From: Echinicola vietnamensis DSM 17526 | Lineage (GTDB): Bacteria; Bacteroidota; Bacteroidia; Cytophagales; Cyclobacteriaceae | Length of the DNA: 64,000 nt | Direction of reading: 5' to 3' | Assembly (NCBI RefSeq): GCF_000325705.1 | Contig: NC_019904.1 | Location: 4,094,001 to 4,158,000, forward strand | Shown here: piece by piece, positions 1 to 9,219 of the stretch | Layout: each line of letters begins with the position of its first letter | Position numbering within the stretch: position 1 is the first letter of the stretch | Notes under the pieces: model-generated | What the model was told of the DNA's origin: nothing | What the model saw: only the letters and a program-made list of their open reading frames with translations | The model's database searches: none | Position numbers and translations under genes: made by a program

Positions 1-1817
1 TTTACGAGAATGCCCTTGAAAAAAACCGTTTGGCCGGGCCTGTAGATGCTTCTGTCCGTAAACAGGTGTGTGCTTATGGTGTTTTCGTTATCATAGGAAT
101 AGCGGTGGTAATTCGAAAAATTGGAGAATATAGCGGTTTGTCCATCTTTTTGCACGTGAACCTCGACACCGTACAAACGGTCCTCTACTGAAAAGTGCAC
201 AAACCCTTCCTCATTTGTTATAAGGGAAGATTGGGGCAATAATTTCCTTTTGTTATACCGGTCATTGGAAAGGCGTACACTTGCTCCCTTGATCGGTGTT
301 CCATGTTGACGGTCAATGACCTGTAGCGTGACCTCATTTCCAATATTATGGTGAATCAATGCCATGTCGGTGACTTGGATAAATTGGAAAGCAGTGATGG
401 TAGCCTGTATTCCATCCAGGTCACTGGTGGCCATGATCACGTAATTTCCAGCCGCTAAGCTTGGAAGGAGGTTGTCCATGCGGTGAGGTTGGTAGTCCCC
501 TTCATTTACCAATGGGCTCTGCCAAGATTGGTAAGGCGAGAGTTGTTCGACAAAATGCGTTTTTTCGTGTTCGTCATAAAGGGCATTGAACTTTTCAGAT
601 TGCTCATGATTCAACGCGTAAATGGTAAAGTCTAATTGGTCAACGTTTTTGTATTCTGCTAAAATACGGGCTTCCTGCTGGACGGGAAGGAACTTTTCAC
701 TGGTGAGATGAAGGAAGGGGGAAACAATCGATCGCTTCAACTGCTTACAAAATTCAATTCCCAGGCCATCTGGAAAATCAGCAATGGATTCATTCAGGAG
801 GGCTAAGGCTTCTTTACGCTTAAACTGGTGATCGGTAGCATCGTGCGGGGAATATTCATCCGCCATGTTGTCGTATAAAGCAGCTAGATCGTAGGTGATG
901 AGGGTACTGATGGGCTTGGACGAATACTGTCGGTATAGCCGGGTCAAGGCCGCTTCGTAGTGCTTATTTTTGGATTCACCGGTGTAATTAGCGGCAATGA
1001 ATTTTAACCGCTCCAATTGGATCGCTACCAAAGCCGCCTCATGTTGTGCTTTTCTATGGTATTGGGTGAGTGTTCCGTAAATTTTAAGTGCTTCGAATAG
1101 CCTCGAAAAACCCGTGAAACGCTGGCTTTTCAAGTATTCTTCTTCTTCCTGGAAATACCTCGGGTCGTTTATCAGGAATTTATCCTTGGGTTGGTGGATG
1201 CTGGTTTCTGCCGTTTTGTAGAAAGCCAAGGCCCGATGTGCCAAGAGGTCAAATAGGCTAGGGGTGAGGTGCTTGGTTTTTTCTTCTTCGGTTAAAATGG
1301 GCTTAAACTGGTCAATCGGTATTTCTTGTAGCCTTTCCGGATCTTGAAGTGCACGCACATGCATTGCGTGGATGTGTTGGTAGAGCCGGTTTAAATCCCA
1401 GGTCCTGAAATCCAAGCTGTCGACCATTGGTGTCGTTTGGCTTCGGTTGTAAAACTGGTAGCGGTTCTCTTGGAAATATTGCCAATAAAATGTCGCCAAC
1501 ATGCTGTGCAGGAGGTTGCTGACAGGTGGCTCGGCAGTGGCAATTTCCTTCTCGAACTTATCAATAATCGCCAGTTGTGCATTTTCTTCCAGCTTTAGTG
1601 CGAATTTTGATTGATAGAGCATTGCCTTTAACCATTGCGGCGCATTGTGCGCTGATTTGGCCTGCTGAAAAATGGAATCGGTTATGGCCAGTGCGGATTT
1701 TGGCAAATTTTTTAGCTCCAGTTTTTCGACCTTTTCCCATTGCACCTGGTAGCTGTCCTGGGAAAATGTGAGTTTTGGAAGAAGAATTAGACAAAGGAAT
1801 AGTAAGTATTTTGACAT
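1..1817 (-). CDS. Alpha-2-macroglobulin family protein, N-terminal part (runs off the window)
   Basis: Reading the minus strand from the ATG at 1817 gives an open frame of about 605 codons that continues past position 1, so only the N-terminal part is visible. It starts with a signal peptide (MSKYLLFLCLILLPKLTFSQ), followed by a long alpha-helical region and then beta-rich segments. The last visible residues contain TDRSIYRPGQTVFFKGI, the hallmark of the MG2 domain of bacterial alpha-2-macroglobulins. In Bacteroidota such large secreted or periplasmic proteins are thought to trap proteases or guard the envelope. The thioester region, if there is one, lies outside the window. The family call rests on the MG2 motif and the overall layout. 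Confidence 0.8.
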   Translation of the reverse strand, partial: MSKYLLFLCLILLPKLTFSQDSYQVQWEKVEKLELKNLPKSALAITDSIFQQAKSAHNAPQWLKAMLYQSKFALKLEENAQLAIIDKFEKEIATAEPPVSNLLHSMLATFYWQYFQENRYQFYNRSQTTPMVDSLDFRTWDLNRLYQHIHAMHVRALQDPERLQEIPIDQFKPILTEEEKTKHLTPSLFDLLAHRALAFYKTAETSIHQPKDKFLINDPRYFQEEEEYLKSQRFTGFSRLFEALKIYGTLTQYHRKAQHEAALVAIQLERLKFIAANYTGESKNKHYEAALTRLYRQYSSKPISTLITYDLAALYDNMADEYSPHDATDHQFKRKEALALLNESIADFPDGLGIEFCKQLKRSIVSPFLHLTSEKFLPVQQEARILAEYKNVDQLDFTIYALNHEQSEKFNALYDEHEKTHFVEQLSPYQSWQSPLVNEGDYQPHRMDNLLPSLAAGNYVIMATSDLDGIQATITAFQFIQVTDMALIHHNIGNEVTLQVIDRQHGTPIKGASVRLSNDRYNKRKLLPQSSLITNEEGFVHFSVEDRLYGVEVHVQKDGQTAIFSNFSNYHRYSYDNENTISTHLFTDRSIYRPGQTVFFKGILV

Positions 1818-2102
1818 AAAAATGGTATTTAAGCGTGTTTGGTACGAGTTAACCTCATTTTTCAACATAAAAACTAATAAGTTAATGATACGAAAAATAT
1901 GTTGGATTGTTGATGGATGGAGCAGGAGTTTGCAAGTGGTATGATGATTTTTTCATTGGAAAGTGTCGACCATCCACTTTTCTTGGAGCGATAATTTGTC
2001 TATTCTGAATGCAACAGATGATATGGTAAAAGGGGGTATACTTCGTTTTAATTTTAAGGGCTATATTTAGCGCTTGTTGGAATATGAAGAACGTAGATAA
2101 TT

Positions 2103-2594
2103 ATGGAACTACCAAGTTTAGCCGCAATCAAGAAAGAACTTCAATACCTGCCCCAAGAGGAACTGGTGGGACTACTGCTGGAAACCGCCAAATTCACAAG
2201 GGATAATAAGCAGTTCTTGTTTTTTAAAGTATTTGGTAGAGAAAATCCACAGTTTTTTCAGCATATGGTGGAGGAGGAGCTAGCGGATGCCTTCGAATCA
2301 GCTAATATGGACCGTGCCTATTATGCTAAAAAATCCGCCCAGGCCATCAGTCGGAAATTGAACAAATACCTGAAGTTTACCAAGGATAAAACGGTCCAAC
2401 TGGAGCTGGTCGGATTTTTTTGTACGAAGCTTATTGAGTACCAATACCTTGATTTTGGAAATGAAGTGATTCATAATTTGTATGAAATGCAAGTGGCTAA
2501 GGTGCGCAAGATTTTTTCGTCCCTCCATCCAGACTTACAATACGATTATCAACCTTTGGTCGACAATATTGAACAATATTCAAAACATGTATAA
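2103..2594 (+). CDS. Conserved hypothetical cytoplasmic protein
   Basis: A 163-residue protein without a signal peptide or membrane segment. It is predicted to be mostly helical, rich in Lys, Glu, Phe and Tyr, and opens with MELPSLAAIKKELQYLP. I do not recognise the family. It stands alone, divergent from the alpha-2-macroglobulin gene and 310 bp ahead of the large membrane protein. Normal codon usage and a helical, well-spaced charge pattern support it as a real gene. The ATG at 2103 is the only good start, and the AT-rich sequence TATATTTA about 35 bp upstream may be part of its promoter. Confidence 0.7.
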   Translation: MELPSLAAIKKELQYLPQEELVGLLLETAKFTRDNKQFLFFKVFGRENPQFFQHMVEEELADAFESANMDRAYYAKKSAQAISRKLNKYLKFTKDKTVQLELVGFFCTKLIEYQYLDFGNEVIHNLYEMQVAKVRKIFSSLHPDLQYDYQPLVDNIEQYSKHV

Positions 2595-2904
2595 AATACC
2601 GTAAAATAGGTATTGAGTTCTTGTTAAAAAGGTATTACCTTTAAAACATGCACTTGAATAATCGTAAAATTTAATTATTTAATTTACGTTTTTCTTTATT
2701 TGAAAAAGGACATCAAGTAAAAACACCATCTTTTTGCACTAATAGTATAACCAATAATATTAGTGAATTTTACTACCACACACTTCTGCTCCTACCGGTA
2801 AGTAAGGTGGCCTTCACCAAGCTATTTTACTTTTATTTACCAACCATGGTCCGACATCACCACATGCGTCGGTCATTCTTCATCATCTATAATTTTTATG
2901 CATT
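2595..2904. other. AT-rich intergenic region
   Basis: No gene is visible. Just after the stop of the upstream gene there is a 15-bp palindrome (AAAGGTATTACCTTT, 2628-2642), possibly a weak terminator. At about 2757-2785 an 8-bp inverted repeat (CACTAATA / TATTAGTG) lies in the likely leader of the following membrane-protein gene. I see no clear TAnnTTTG promoter. Confidence 0.4.
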
Positions 2905-5900
2905 ATGCGAATATCTAAGAAAGGGGTTGTCGTACTTTCCACGCTGGTCATTATTGCCTTGGCTTTTGTGTATTACTTCTTTGTACATGTGGCAGGGAAT
3001 GAGAAAACGATGAATGCAGATAATATGCGCGTATTGGGAAATATCAAGACCAATATCGAAAACCTCATCGAAGGGCAAAAGAAAATACTTCTGAGCGATG
3101 AACAGCTCATGGATTCATTATCATATGAATTTACTTTCGGGAATGAGGAAGTAGTTTTCCGCATCAAAAAAGACTCTATTCAAAAACATCCTGAAACAGA
3201 CACATCCCTAGTAGAACAAGTCAAGGCACCGGAAAAATATGCCTCGCTATTCGATAATCCACTGGTAGTTAGAAAGGATATTTACGATTTTATTAGCATT
3301 AACTGCATTGCCAAGAAAGACAACAAATCACAGGAACTCAATACGCTATTTAGCAATAACCCTACCTTTGGAGAGCTTTATTATACCAATGATAGCATCA
3401 TCAATGTTTTTAAAACCAAAAAGATATTTGATCTTGACCTAGGGCTGGCCGAATACAAGGTGTTTAATACCTTGCTGTGCAAGTCCGATGCGGGGGCGAT
3501 ATACCTGTCCGGCATGGTCAATAAGGATAAATTTGAAGATCAAAAGCGGGAAGTTTCTGCCCATACCATTTCCATTGCGGTCATCTTTACGATCATAATC
3601 CTATTGGCCTTGCCCATCCTGAAGCTTTTTGTGATGAGCAATATGGAGCGGCTCTACACGAGGGATGTGCTGTTTACGGGGGCATCGGTGACGGTGATTC
3701 CGATGGGAATTATTCTCCTTTTTATGTACCTGGCCACCCAGCTCAAAGACGATAAAGCAGAAGCCAGAAATGAATTGGAGACCTTGAGCGATCAAGTGGA
3801 TGAGAATTTTGAATTGGAGATGAACAATGTCATTCATTTGCTAAATGACATTGATACGATCACGGCATCAGAATGGAAAGTAAGGTCCGAAACCGAATTA
3901 TCCAATTGGATCAAAGGCTTAGACCAACCTGATAAGTCATCATTTTTCCACAAGTTAAATGTAAAAGATACGGTAGTTTCGGCGGACAATGGTGATTCCT
4001 CTTCAGACCACAATCTATACAAGGCCTTTGCAGGACTGCATTATGATGACCTTCCTTTAGATGGCTGCCACCAATTCAAATATTTCAACTCGATCTTTTG
4101 GTGTGACCGAGAAGGTCAGATACGGGTTTATCTCTCCAGTGAGGGAGACCCCGACAAGGTCATTGACCTTTCGCACAGAAAGTATATCATGAAAGTGGCC
4201 AATAACGAAACCAAAAGCTTTCAGCGAAAACAGCCGCTTTTTATGGAATCTATCCGATCGGTCAGTGATGGAAATTATGAAATAGGCGTTGGCATTCCAT
4301 CAGGGATCGAAGATTTGCCGGTTTTGGCGGTGAGCTTTTCCTCGGCCAGCCTGATTGATCCATTGGTAAAACGTGGCTATGGATTTTGCTTGATGGATAA
4401 GTCCGGTAAGACCCTTTTCCATTCCGAGAAAGAGCGAAACCTGAACGAGAACTTCCTGGAAGAAACCGGCGATAAGTTTAGGCCTTTTGTTTCCAGCGAT
4501 CGTCCTCAATTTGCTTCGGTAGATTATCTAGGCAAGCCCCATTATGTATACCTGAACAAGCTGGACTGTATTGATGGTTACTATTTGGCCACCTTTATGG
4601 ACAAAGAATATATCAACACGGCCAATTCGATGGCGATTATGCTTACCATCGAAATGCAGATCGCGTATTTGGTCTTGCTTTTTATGCTATGCATGACGGT
4701 TTCGTGGCTATCCACCAAACCCAGTAACCTCAAGCAAAAAGTTTTTGCTTTCAACTGGCTGAGGCCTTACAGTTCGGAAGACCATCAGTATAACAGGGCC
4801 TATCTATGCTTGTTCCTGATAAATGCTTTATCAGGTTTGTACTGCTGTTTAGAAAGTATCCTTCATGCCGGTTTTGAGGATTTTGTAATCCATGATCTGG
4901 TGTTGGTAGGGATAGGTATTGTGGGGTTAAATTATTATGTCCTGTCCGTTTTATTGCCTCCAAGCAAAAAAATGTACACGCGCTTTGGAAAAGCCAATCA
5001 TATTAAGTTTTTGAAAATCAGTTTTTTGGTGATTGTAGGCGTACTATTGATAGGGAAAGGCATCTTAATGTACCATGCTAAGGATTTGAAGGTGTATTTT
5101 AGTTTGATTTTATTAGGGCTATTGGCCCTTGGTGTTCATCAGCTGCTAAAGTTGGTATCCGTACCACTGAAAGACAAAAGTAGTTCCAGCTTGGGCGATA
5201 ATGTTGTCAGGGGTAAGGTCACTTTACTGCTGGAAAAGTATCAAAAGCGTCCCATGATAGCCTCTTATAGGTTGTTTACGTTCTCTTTGATTTGTTGTAT
5301 TACAGTGATACCAAGCTTTATTTTTTATGCGATCAGTTATAATAAGGAAAGAGAAATTTTACATAAGTATTACAGTCATGACCTGACGAGTCAGCAGGCC
5401 AATTGGCTATCCAAAAAAGCCGAGCAGTTTTACGAATATGAGGACACCAAAAAACAGAGCAGGGTTCCCGAATTGGATGAGTTTGTCGCGACCATGGTAA
5501 ATGATGATTTACGTCATATGACCTTTGATGATGTGTCCATTGATACGGCCAGTTATGACACCACGGATCATTTTGGTATGGATAGTTTATCGCAGGACTT
5601 TTTGTATTATTTTCTGATCGGGGGACTATACGGGGATATTAGGATTCCTTTCAACCCCTATGGAATAGCATCAGAGGGGTATTTGATAAATACAGATGCA
5701 GACCAGAGCTGGCGGTACCAAGCAGATACCTTTACCTATTATAGCCCTTCCCAAAAGTATATCGTGGCAGGGAGTCCCAAGCGTTTTGGCGACTTTTTTA
5801 TAAATAACATGGCGATGTTGGTGTTGGTGCTTATACCGATATTGATAGCTGTGATCATTTTGCTGCTTTCGGGGACTTCACGAAAGATCTGTGGCCTTTC

Positions 5901-7266
5901 GTTTAAGGGCTATGCCGATCGGCTGATTCCCAAAGTAGGAGAGCTGGAGAAAAGCCACAGCCATGAACTGCACAAAATCTACAAAGAAGCCGACAAGTGG
6001 CGGATAAAGTATGACAATGGCATTGGCAAGGATAGCTTTAACAATACTTTTTTGGTAGGTGTAAACGCCTCGAGTGTAAGAAGAATTTACCACCAATTGG
6101 AGCAGGAATTTCCGGACAATGTATATACCATGGACATAATTACCTTACCACATGTCATTAACCAACCACACAGCGATAAGGCACCAAAAACGGATAAAGG
6201 CTCCGTTTACCATTTTAAGAATGATCAATTAGGGTTGGATATCTCCTTGGATGCGATAGTGAAATCACCCACTTCTAACTATAAGGCATTGGAAACGGTG
6301 CTGCAAAATTCTGTGGAAGGAAAAGGACCTGAGGCCGATGAACTGTCCAAAGAAGAAAAAGCCACCTTAAAACTTCCCCTTGTGGTGTATATAGAACATT
6401 TTGAATTGGGCTATGACGATATGGAATTTAACCGTATCAAACTCCATATCCTTCAACAGCTGGTTTACAATCCGCTGATCAGGGTGGTGATTTCGAGTAA
6501 TATTAGTCCCATCAAGATTTACGAGCATTATGAGGACCAAATCAATCATTTTTCTACCGATCCTGGTGCCAAAGAAGATGGTGCATACGATAAAAAGATG
6601 ATGCTCAAAATGGATTATAGAAATTGGTTAAACGTACTGGGCGGTTTCTACCGCATCAATGTGCCTTTTGATACCACACACATAGATTGGTCAAAGGACG
6701 ATAGAAAGTCACCTCAGTATCATGTGATGAAAGGGGAGTTTGAGCATGGAAAATACCTCAACCAGCTCGTTTTTAACAAGAAACTTTATAAAAAGTGTGA
6801 CCAGGAGGAAGATGTGATCCTTCATGTCCAAGAGACTTCTTATACCTATTATTATGCCATCTGGAACAACCTCTCCAAAGAAGAGCGGTACATTGTCTAT
6901 GACATTGCGCGGGACAAATTTGTCAACACCAACAATGTGGACGGAATCATTGACTTGCTGCACAAAGGTATTTTGGTCTTTGACCATTCTTTAAGGTTGA
7001 TGAATGAGAGTTTTGGGAATTTTGTGCTTTCCAAGGTCAACAGTGACGAGGCCCTTGCCCGGGAATTGGAATCCAAGCAGAAGGGGACCTGGAACATTAC
7101 CTTTGCAGTGTTAATTCTTATCGTGATTAGTTTATTGGTATTTATCTCCTTTGGCAGGATCCATGTACTCAATGAGATCAACACGATTATTGCTTCAGCA
7201 GGAGCGGCGATGACACTTTTGGTACGGCTGGGAGGCTTGTTTGCCATCAGCAAGGTGGTGAAGTAG
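2905..7266 (+). CDS. Large polytopic membrane protein: Cache-like sensor plus degenerate STAND-type NTPase-like region
   Basis: A 1453-residue protein. TM1 at about 6-28 precedes an extracytoplasmic domain, with TM pairs near 222-243 and 252-275. A second extracytoplasmic stretch (about 280-570) resembles a Cache/PAS-like sensor. Further TMs lie near 577-598, 633-655, 665-690, 705-725 and 731-752, then 790-812 and 970-991 flanking a third outside domain. A cytoplasmic region (about 992-1395) and two C-terminal TMs follow. In the cytoplasmic region LPLVVYIEHFELGYDD looks like a Walker B strand and RVVISSNISP like the next strand. WNNLSKEERYIVYDIARDKF with the following residues looks like the winged helix found after STAND NTPases. 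The expected P-loop position reads FLVGVNASSVRR, lacking GK[ST]. It is monocistronic and probably senses an envelope signal. The domain assignment is inferred from pattern. Confidence 0.75.
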   Translation: MRISKKGVVVLSTLVIIALAFVYYFFVHVAGNEKTMNADNMRVLGNIKTNIENLIEGQKKILLSDEQLMDSLSYEFTFGNEEVVFRIKKDSIQKHPETDTSLVEQVKAPEKYASLFDNPLVVRKDIYDFISINCIAKKDNKSQELNTLFSNNPTFGELYYTNDSIINVFKTKKIFDLDLGLAEYKVFNTLLCKSDAGAIYLSGMVNKDKFEDQKREVSAHTISIAVIFTIIILLALPILKLFVMSNMERLYTRDVLFTGASVTVIPMGIILLFMYLATQLKDDKAEARNELETLSDQVDENFELEMNNVIHLLNDIDTITASEWKVRSETELSNWIKGLDQPDKSSFFHKLNVKDTVVSADNGDSSSDHNLYKAFAGLHYDDLPLDGCHQFKYFNSIFWCDREGQIRVYLSSEGDPDKVIDLSHRKYIMKVANNETKSFQRKQPLFMESIRSVSDGNYEIGVGIPSGIEDLPVLAVSFSSASLIDPLVKRGYGFCLMDKSGKTLFHSEKERNLNENFLEETGDKFRPFVSSDRPQFASVDYLGKPHYVYLNKLDCIDGYYLATFMDKEYINTANSMAIMLTIEMQIAYLVLLFMLCMTVSWLSTKPSNLKQKVFAFNWLRPYSSEDHQYNRAYLCLFLINALSGLYCCLESILHAGFEDFVIHDLVLVGIGIVGLNYYVLSVLLPPSKKMYTRFGKANHIKFLKISFLVIVGVLLIGKGILMYHAKDLKVYFSLILLGLLALGVHQLLKLVSVPLKDKSSSSLGDNVVRGKVTLLLEKYQKRPMIASYRLFTFSLICCITVIPSFIFYAISYNKEREILHKYYSHDLTSQQANWLSKKAEQFYEYEDTKKQSRVPELDEFVATMVNDDLRHMTFDDVSIDTASYDTTDHFGMDSLSQDFLYYFLIGGLYGDIRIPFNPYGIASEGYLINTDADQSWRYQADTFTYYSPSQKYIVAGSPKRFGDFFINNMAMLVLVLIPILIAVIILLLSGTSRKICGLSFKGYADRLIPKVGELEKSHSHELHKIYKEADKWRIKYDNGIGKDSFNNTFLVGVNASSVRRIYHQLEQEFPDNVYTMDIITLPHVINQPHSDKAPKTDKGSVYHFKNDQLGLDISLDAIVKSPTSNYKALETVLQNSVEGKGPEADELSKEEKATLKLPLVVYIEHFELGYDDMEFNRIKLHILQQLVYNPLIRVVISSNISPIKIYEHYEDQINHFSTDPGAKEDGAYDKKMMLKMDYRNWLNVLGGFYRINVPFDTTHIDWSKDDRKSPQYHVMKGEFEHGKYLNQLVFNKKLYKKCDQEEDVILHVQETSYTYYYAIWNNLSKEERYIVYDIARDKFVNTNNVDGIIDLLHKGILVFDHSLRLMNESFGNFVLSKVNSDEALARELESKQKGTWNITFAVLILIVISLLVFISFGRIHVLNEINTIIASAGAAMTLLVRLGGLFAISKVVK

Positions 7267-7310
7267 GGGAGGCTTGAAAGATTGTCTCTGATATTACGGT
7301 TCCTTTCACC

Positions 7311-7351
7311 AAAAAAAGCGAGGCTACCCCACAAGATTGGAGGCAGCCTCG
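7311..7351 (-). terminator. Rho-independent terminator of the lipoprotein cluster
   Basis: On the minus strand the arm CGAGGCTGCC pairs with GGTAGCCTCG (one mismatch in the 10-bp stem), followed by a run of seven T. It lies just past the stop codon of the 7378-7992 gene and separates it from the convergent membrane-protein gene. Confidence 0.75.
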
Positions 7352-7377
7352 ATGAATGTGATCTTTCCAAAGATTTT

Positions 7378-7992
7378 TTATTTCTTGCTTTCGGCTGGCA
7401 ACAAGCCATCGGTCTTCATTTGATCGTATGATTTCATCGCGATGTCTTGTACAGTTTTCTCCACTGAGGATGGATTTACGGTAGAAGATATGCCTGACCA
7501 AAGTAGCCTGGTGCTTCCTTTAAGGGAATAAAGGCTTGTTTCGACCACATAGGTGATATCTTCCGTGTAATAGCCTGGATCATAGTATCCACCATATCCA
7601 AATCCACCCCAATAGTAAGGGTGCATGGACCAGTAACCGGTATAAGAACCAGGTACCCAATCGGTGGATTTGTCCTTGTCCACCAGCTTCATCACGATGA
7701 TTCCGTCAAAGCCCTGTTCTTGAAGGATATCGCTACTGCGCGTGGTGTCTGTAGCTGCAGCGGCATTCATCAAAACCTGATAGGAAGGATGAATTTTAGG
7801 GTTTAGGCTGGCTACTTTATCTTCAGCAATTCTCCTGCTGGCTTCTGAGTTGCCCAAAACAGCAACCATGATTTTAGTCAATTCGACATCTTGGGGCTGT
7901 ACATCTGGACTTTTCCATGAGCTTACAATGGAAGTGGAGCTGGAACAACCACAGGCAATGGCAATTACGAAAACGAATAGTTTTTTTATCAT
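7378..7992 (-). CDS. Putative lipoprotein, DUF4136-like
   Basis: A 204-residue protein with a lipoprotein signal (MIKKLFVFVIAIACGC; Cys at about 16). After the lipobox, SSWKSPDVQPQD resembles the start of DUF4136-type lipoproteins. The middle (about 115-145) is a low-complexity Tyr/Gly/Trp/Pro segment, HPYYWGGFGYGGYYDPGYY. The C-terminal part (SLYSLKGSTRLLWSG) is the usual closing strand of this fold, in which a small beta domain ends by describing a Trp-containing strand. It is last in a minus-strand cluster of three similar lipoproteins and a porin-like protein. Probably attached to the outer membrane; function unknown. Confidence 0.75.
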   Translation of the reverse strand: MIKKLFVFVIAIACGCSSSTSIVSSWKSPDVQPQDVELTKIMVAVLGNSEASRRIAEDKVASLNPKIHPSYQVLMNAAAATDTTRSSDILQEQGFDGIIVMKLVDKDKSTDWVPGSYTGYWSMHPYYWGGFGYGGYYDPGYYTEDITYVVETSLYSLKGSTRLLWSGISSTVNPSSVEKTVQDIAMKSYDQMKTDGLLPAESKK

Positions 7993-8047
7993 TGTTTTGA
8001 TAGTTTAAGTGAGTATTTGATTTACAGGATGATGATCCCGAAGGGTG

Positions 8048-8593
8048 TTATTCTATGGTGGTAAATAATTTTTGGGCCGCTTCTTTGATATTCTTTTTGG
8101 CGGCTTCGTCTTTTTTGGTGATGATACTTTTTCCTACGCCCTGCCATACCATTTCATTGCTGGCTTTGTCGACAAAATCCAAGGTAAACGTTCCTTCATT
8201 ATACGTTCCCACAGGAATTTCCTGCACTTCCCAGTGATAATTTCGCTGGCCGATGTACATGGGGGGATCGCTCCTCAGGTCCGTTTCACGGGTTTGGACT
8301 TTCTCTTCAATAAAGACACCAATATTGACCAGCATTTCTGGGTTAGCGCTGTCCTGTTGGAGTCCCCTGGCAGAAAGGTTTGCTTTTATGGCTTCCTTTA
8401 TCCATTCCACGCGCTGCGCATATTCCGGCATTTCATCAATTTCCAAATCGGTCTTATAAAAATCAAAGCTTTTATAATTCTCCAGCGAAAATCCTGCTGC
8501 TTGATTGGTGTCAATGACCTTTCCAGCGGTGCATGAAAAGGTAACGGTCAAGATTGCCGCAAGTACTGTATAGGTGTAGGTTTTGATGTTCAT
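8048..8593 (-). CDS. DUF4136 domain lipoprotein
   Basis: A 181-residue protein with a lipoprotein leader ending in TVTFSC (Cys at about 21). The mature part has the DUF4136 pattern: an early FSLENYKSFDFY strand, a central helix (VEWIKEAIKANLSARGLQ), a VNIGVFIEEKV strand, and a final GTFTLDFVDKASNEMVWQG motif, where the last Trp is typical. The function of DUF4136 is unknown. It sits between two related lipoproteins with only short gaps to the beta-barrel gene, so the cluster is probably one operon acting at the outer membrane. Confidence 0.85.
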   Translation of the reverse strand: MNIKTYTYTVLAAILTVTFSCTAGKVIDTNQAAGFSLENYKSFDFYKTDLEIDEMPEYAQRVEWIKEAIKANLSARGLQQDSANPEMLVNIGVFIEEKVQTRETDLRSDPPMYIGQRNYHWEVQEIPVGTYNEGTFTLDFVDKASNEMVWQGVGKSIITKKDEAAKKNIKEAAQKLFTTIE

Positions 8594-8611
8594 GGTATTA
8601 TGGGTTAATGA

Positions 8612-9217
8612 CTAAAATTTCCATGCAAAGCCAATCATAAAGTCCAAGCTGCTGAACGGATCTTCTCCAAAGCCTGCATTGTATTGGGCCGCCAGATGAA
8701 GGTCTAAACCATAAGCAAGTGGTTTCAGCATTCCCACACGAGGCGCAAGCCCAAACTGGAATCCATTGTCCCGAACTTGATATTGGCCTATTTCGGTCCA
8801 TTTCATGACGTAGTATCCACCAATTCCCAATCCTATATAGGGTCTAATCTGCCCTTCAGGAGATAGGTAATAATTACCTGTTGCCATAATGGGAATGGAA
8901 TTGGTATAGTTATACCGTTTACCGGAAAGTGTGACGATTTTACCATCAATGTCGACTTTGACACTTTCCACGCCTTTTACATCCTCATAAAAGGTGTTGA
9001 CCCCTGTCATAATGCCCAATCCAAGGTATTCGGTTAAGTGATATTCATAAGCGATATTTACGCCTCTAAAACTGAAGTTTCCACTATAATCCGCTACATC
9101 CCCCATGGGAAGGCTAGGGACATAATTCACCTGAAACTGGCTTGTTCCTTGTGCCTTTAGAAGATAAACGTTTGATAATAGGACTGTTAGTATAAATAAA
9201 GTTTTATAAAATCTCAT
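8612..9217 (-). CDS. Outer-membrane beta-barrel protein, porin-like
   Basis: A 201-residue protein with a signal peptide (MRFYKTLFILTVLLSNVYLLKAQ) and alternating hydrophobic/polar strands ending in FMIGFAWKF, with the terminal Phe expected for outer-membrane barrels. The length fits a small 8-stranded OmpW/OmpX-like barrel. GLGIGGYYVMKW and RVGMLKPLAYGLDLHLAAQY are typical strand pairs. It is encoded 2 bp downstream of the 225-residue lipoprotein and 18 bp upstream of the next one, which argues for joint expression. Substrate unknown. Confidence 0.85.
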   Translation of the reverse strand: MRFYKTLFILTVLLSNVYLLKAQGTSQFQVNYVPSLPMGDVADYSGNFSFRGVNIAYEYHLTEYLGLGIMTGVNTFYEDVKGVESVKVDIDGKIVTLSGKRYNYTNSIPIMATGNYYLSPEGQIRPYIGLGIGGYYVMKWTEIGQYQVRDNGFQFGLAPRVGMLKPLAYGLDLHLAAQYNAGFGEDPFSSLDFMIGFAWKF

Positions 9218-9219
9218 AA

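Noticed and set aside
6897..7409. 170-codon minus-strand frame over the end of the large membrane-protein gene
   Set aside because: It is antisense to a clearly coding region and overlaps the terminator of the lipoprotein cluster; composition is that of a shadow frame.
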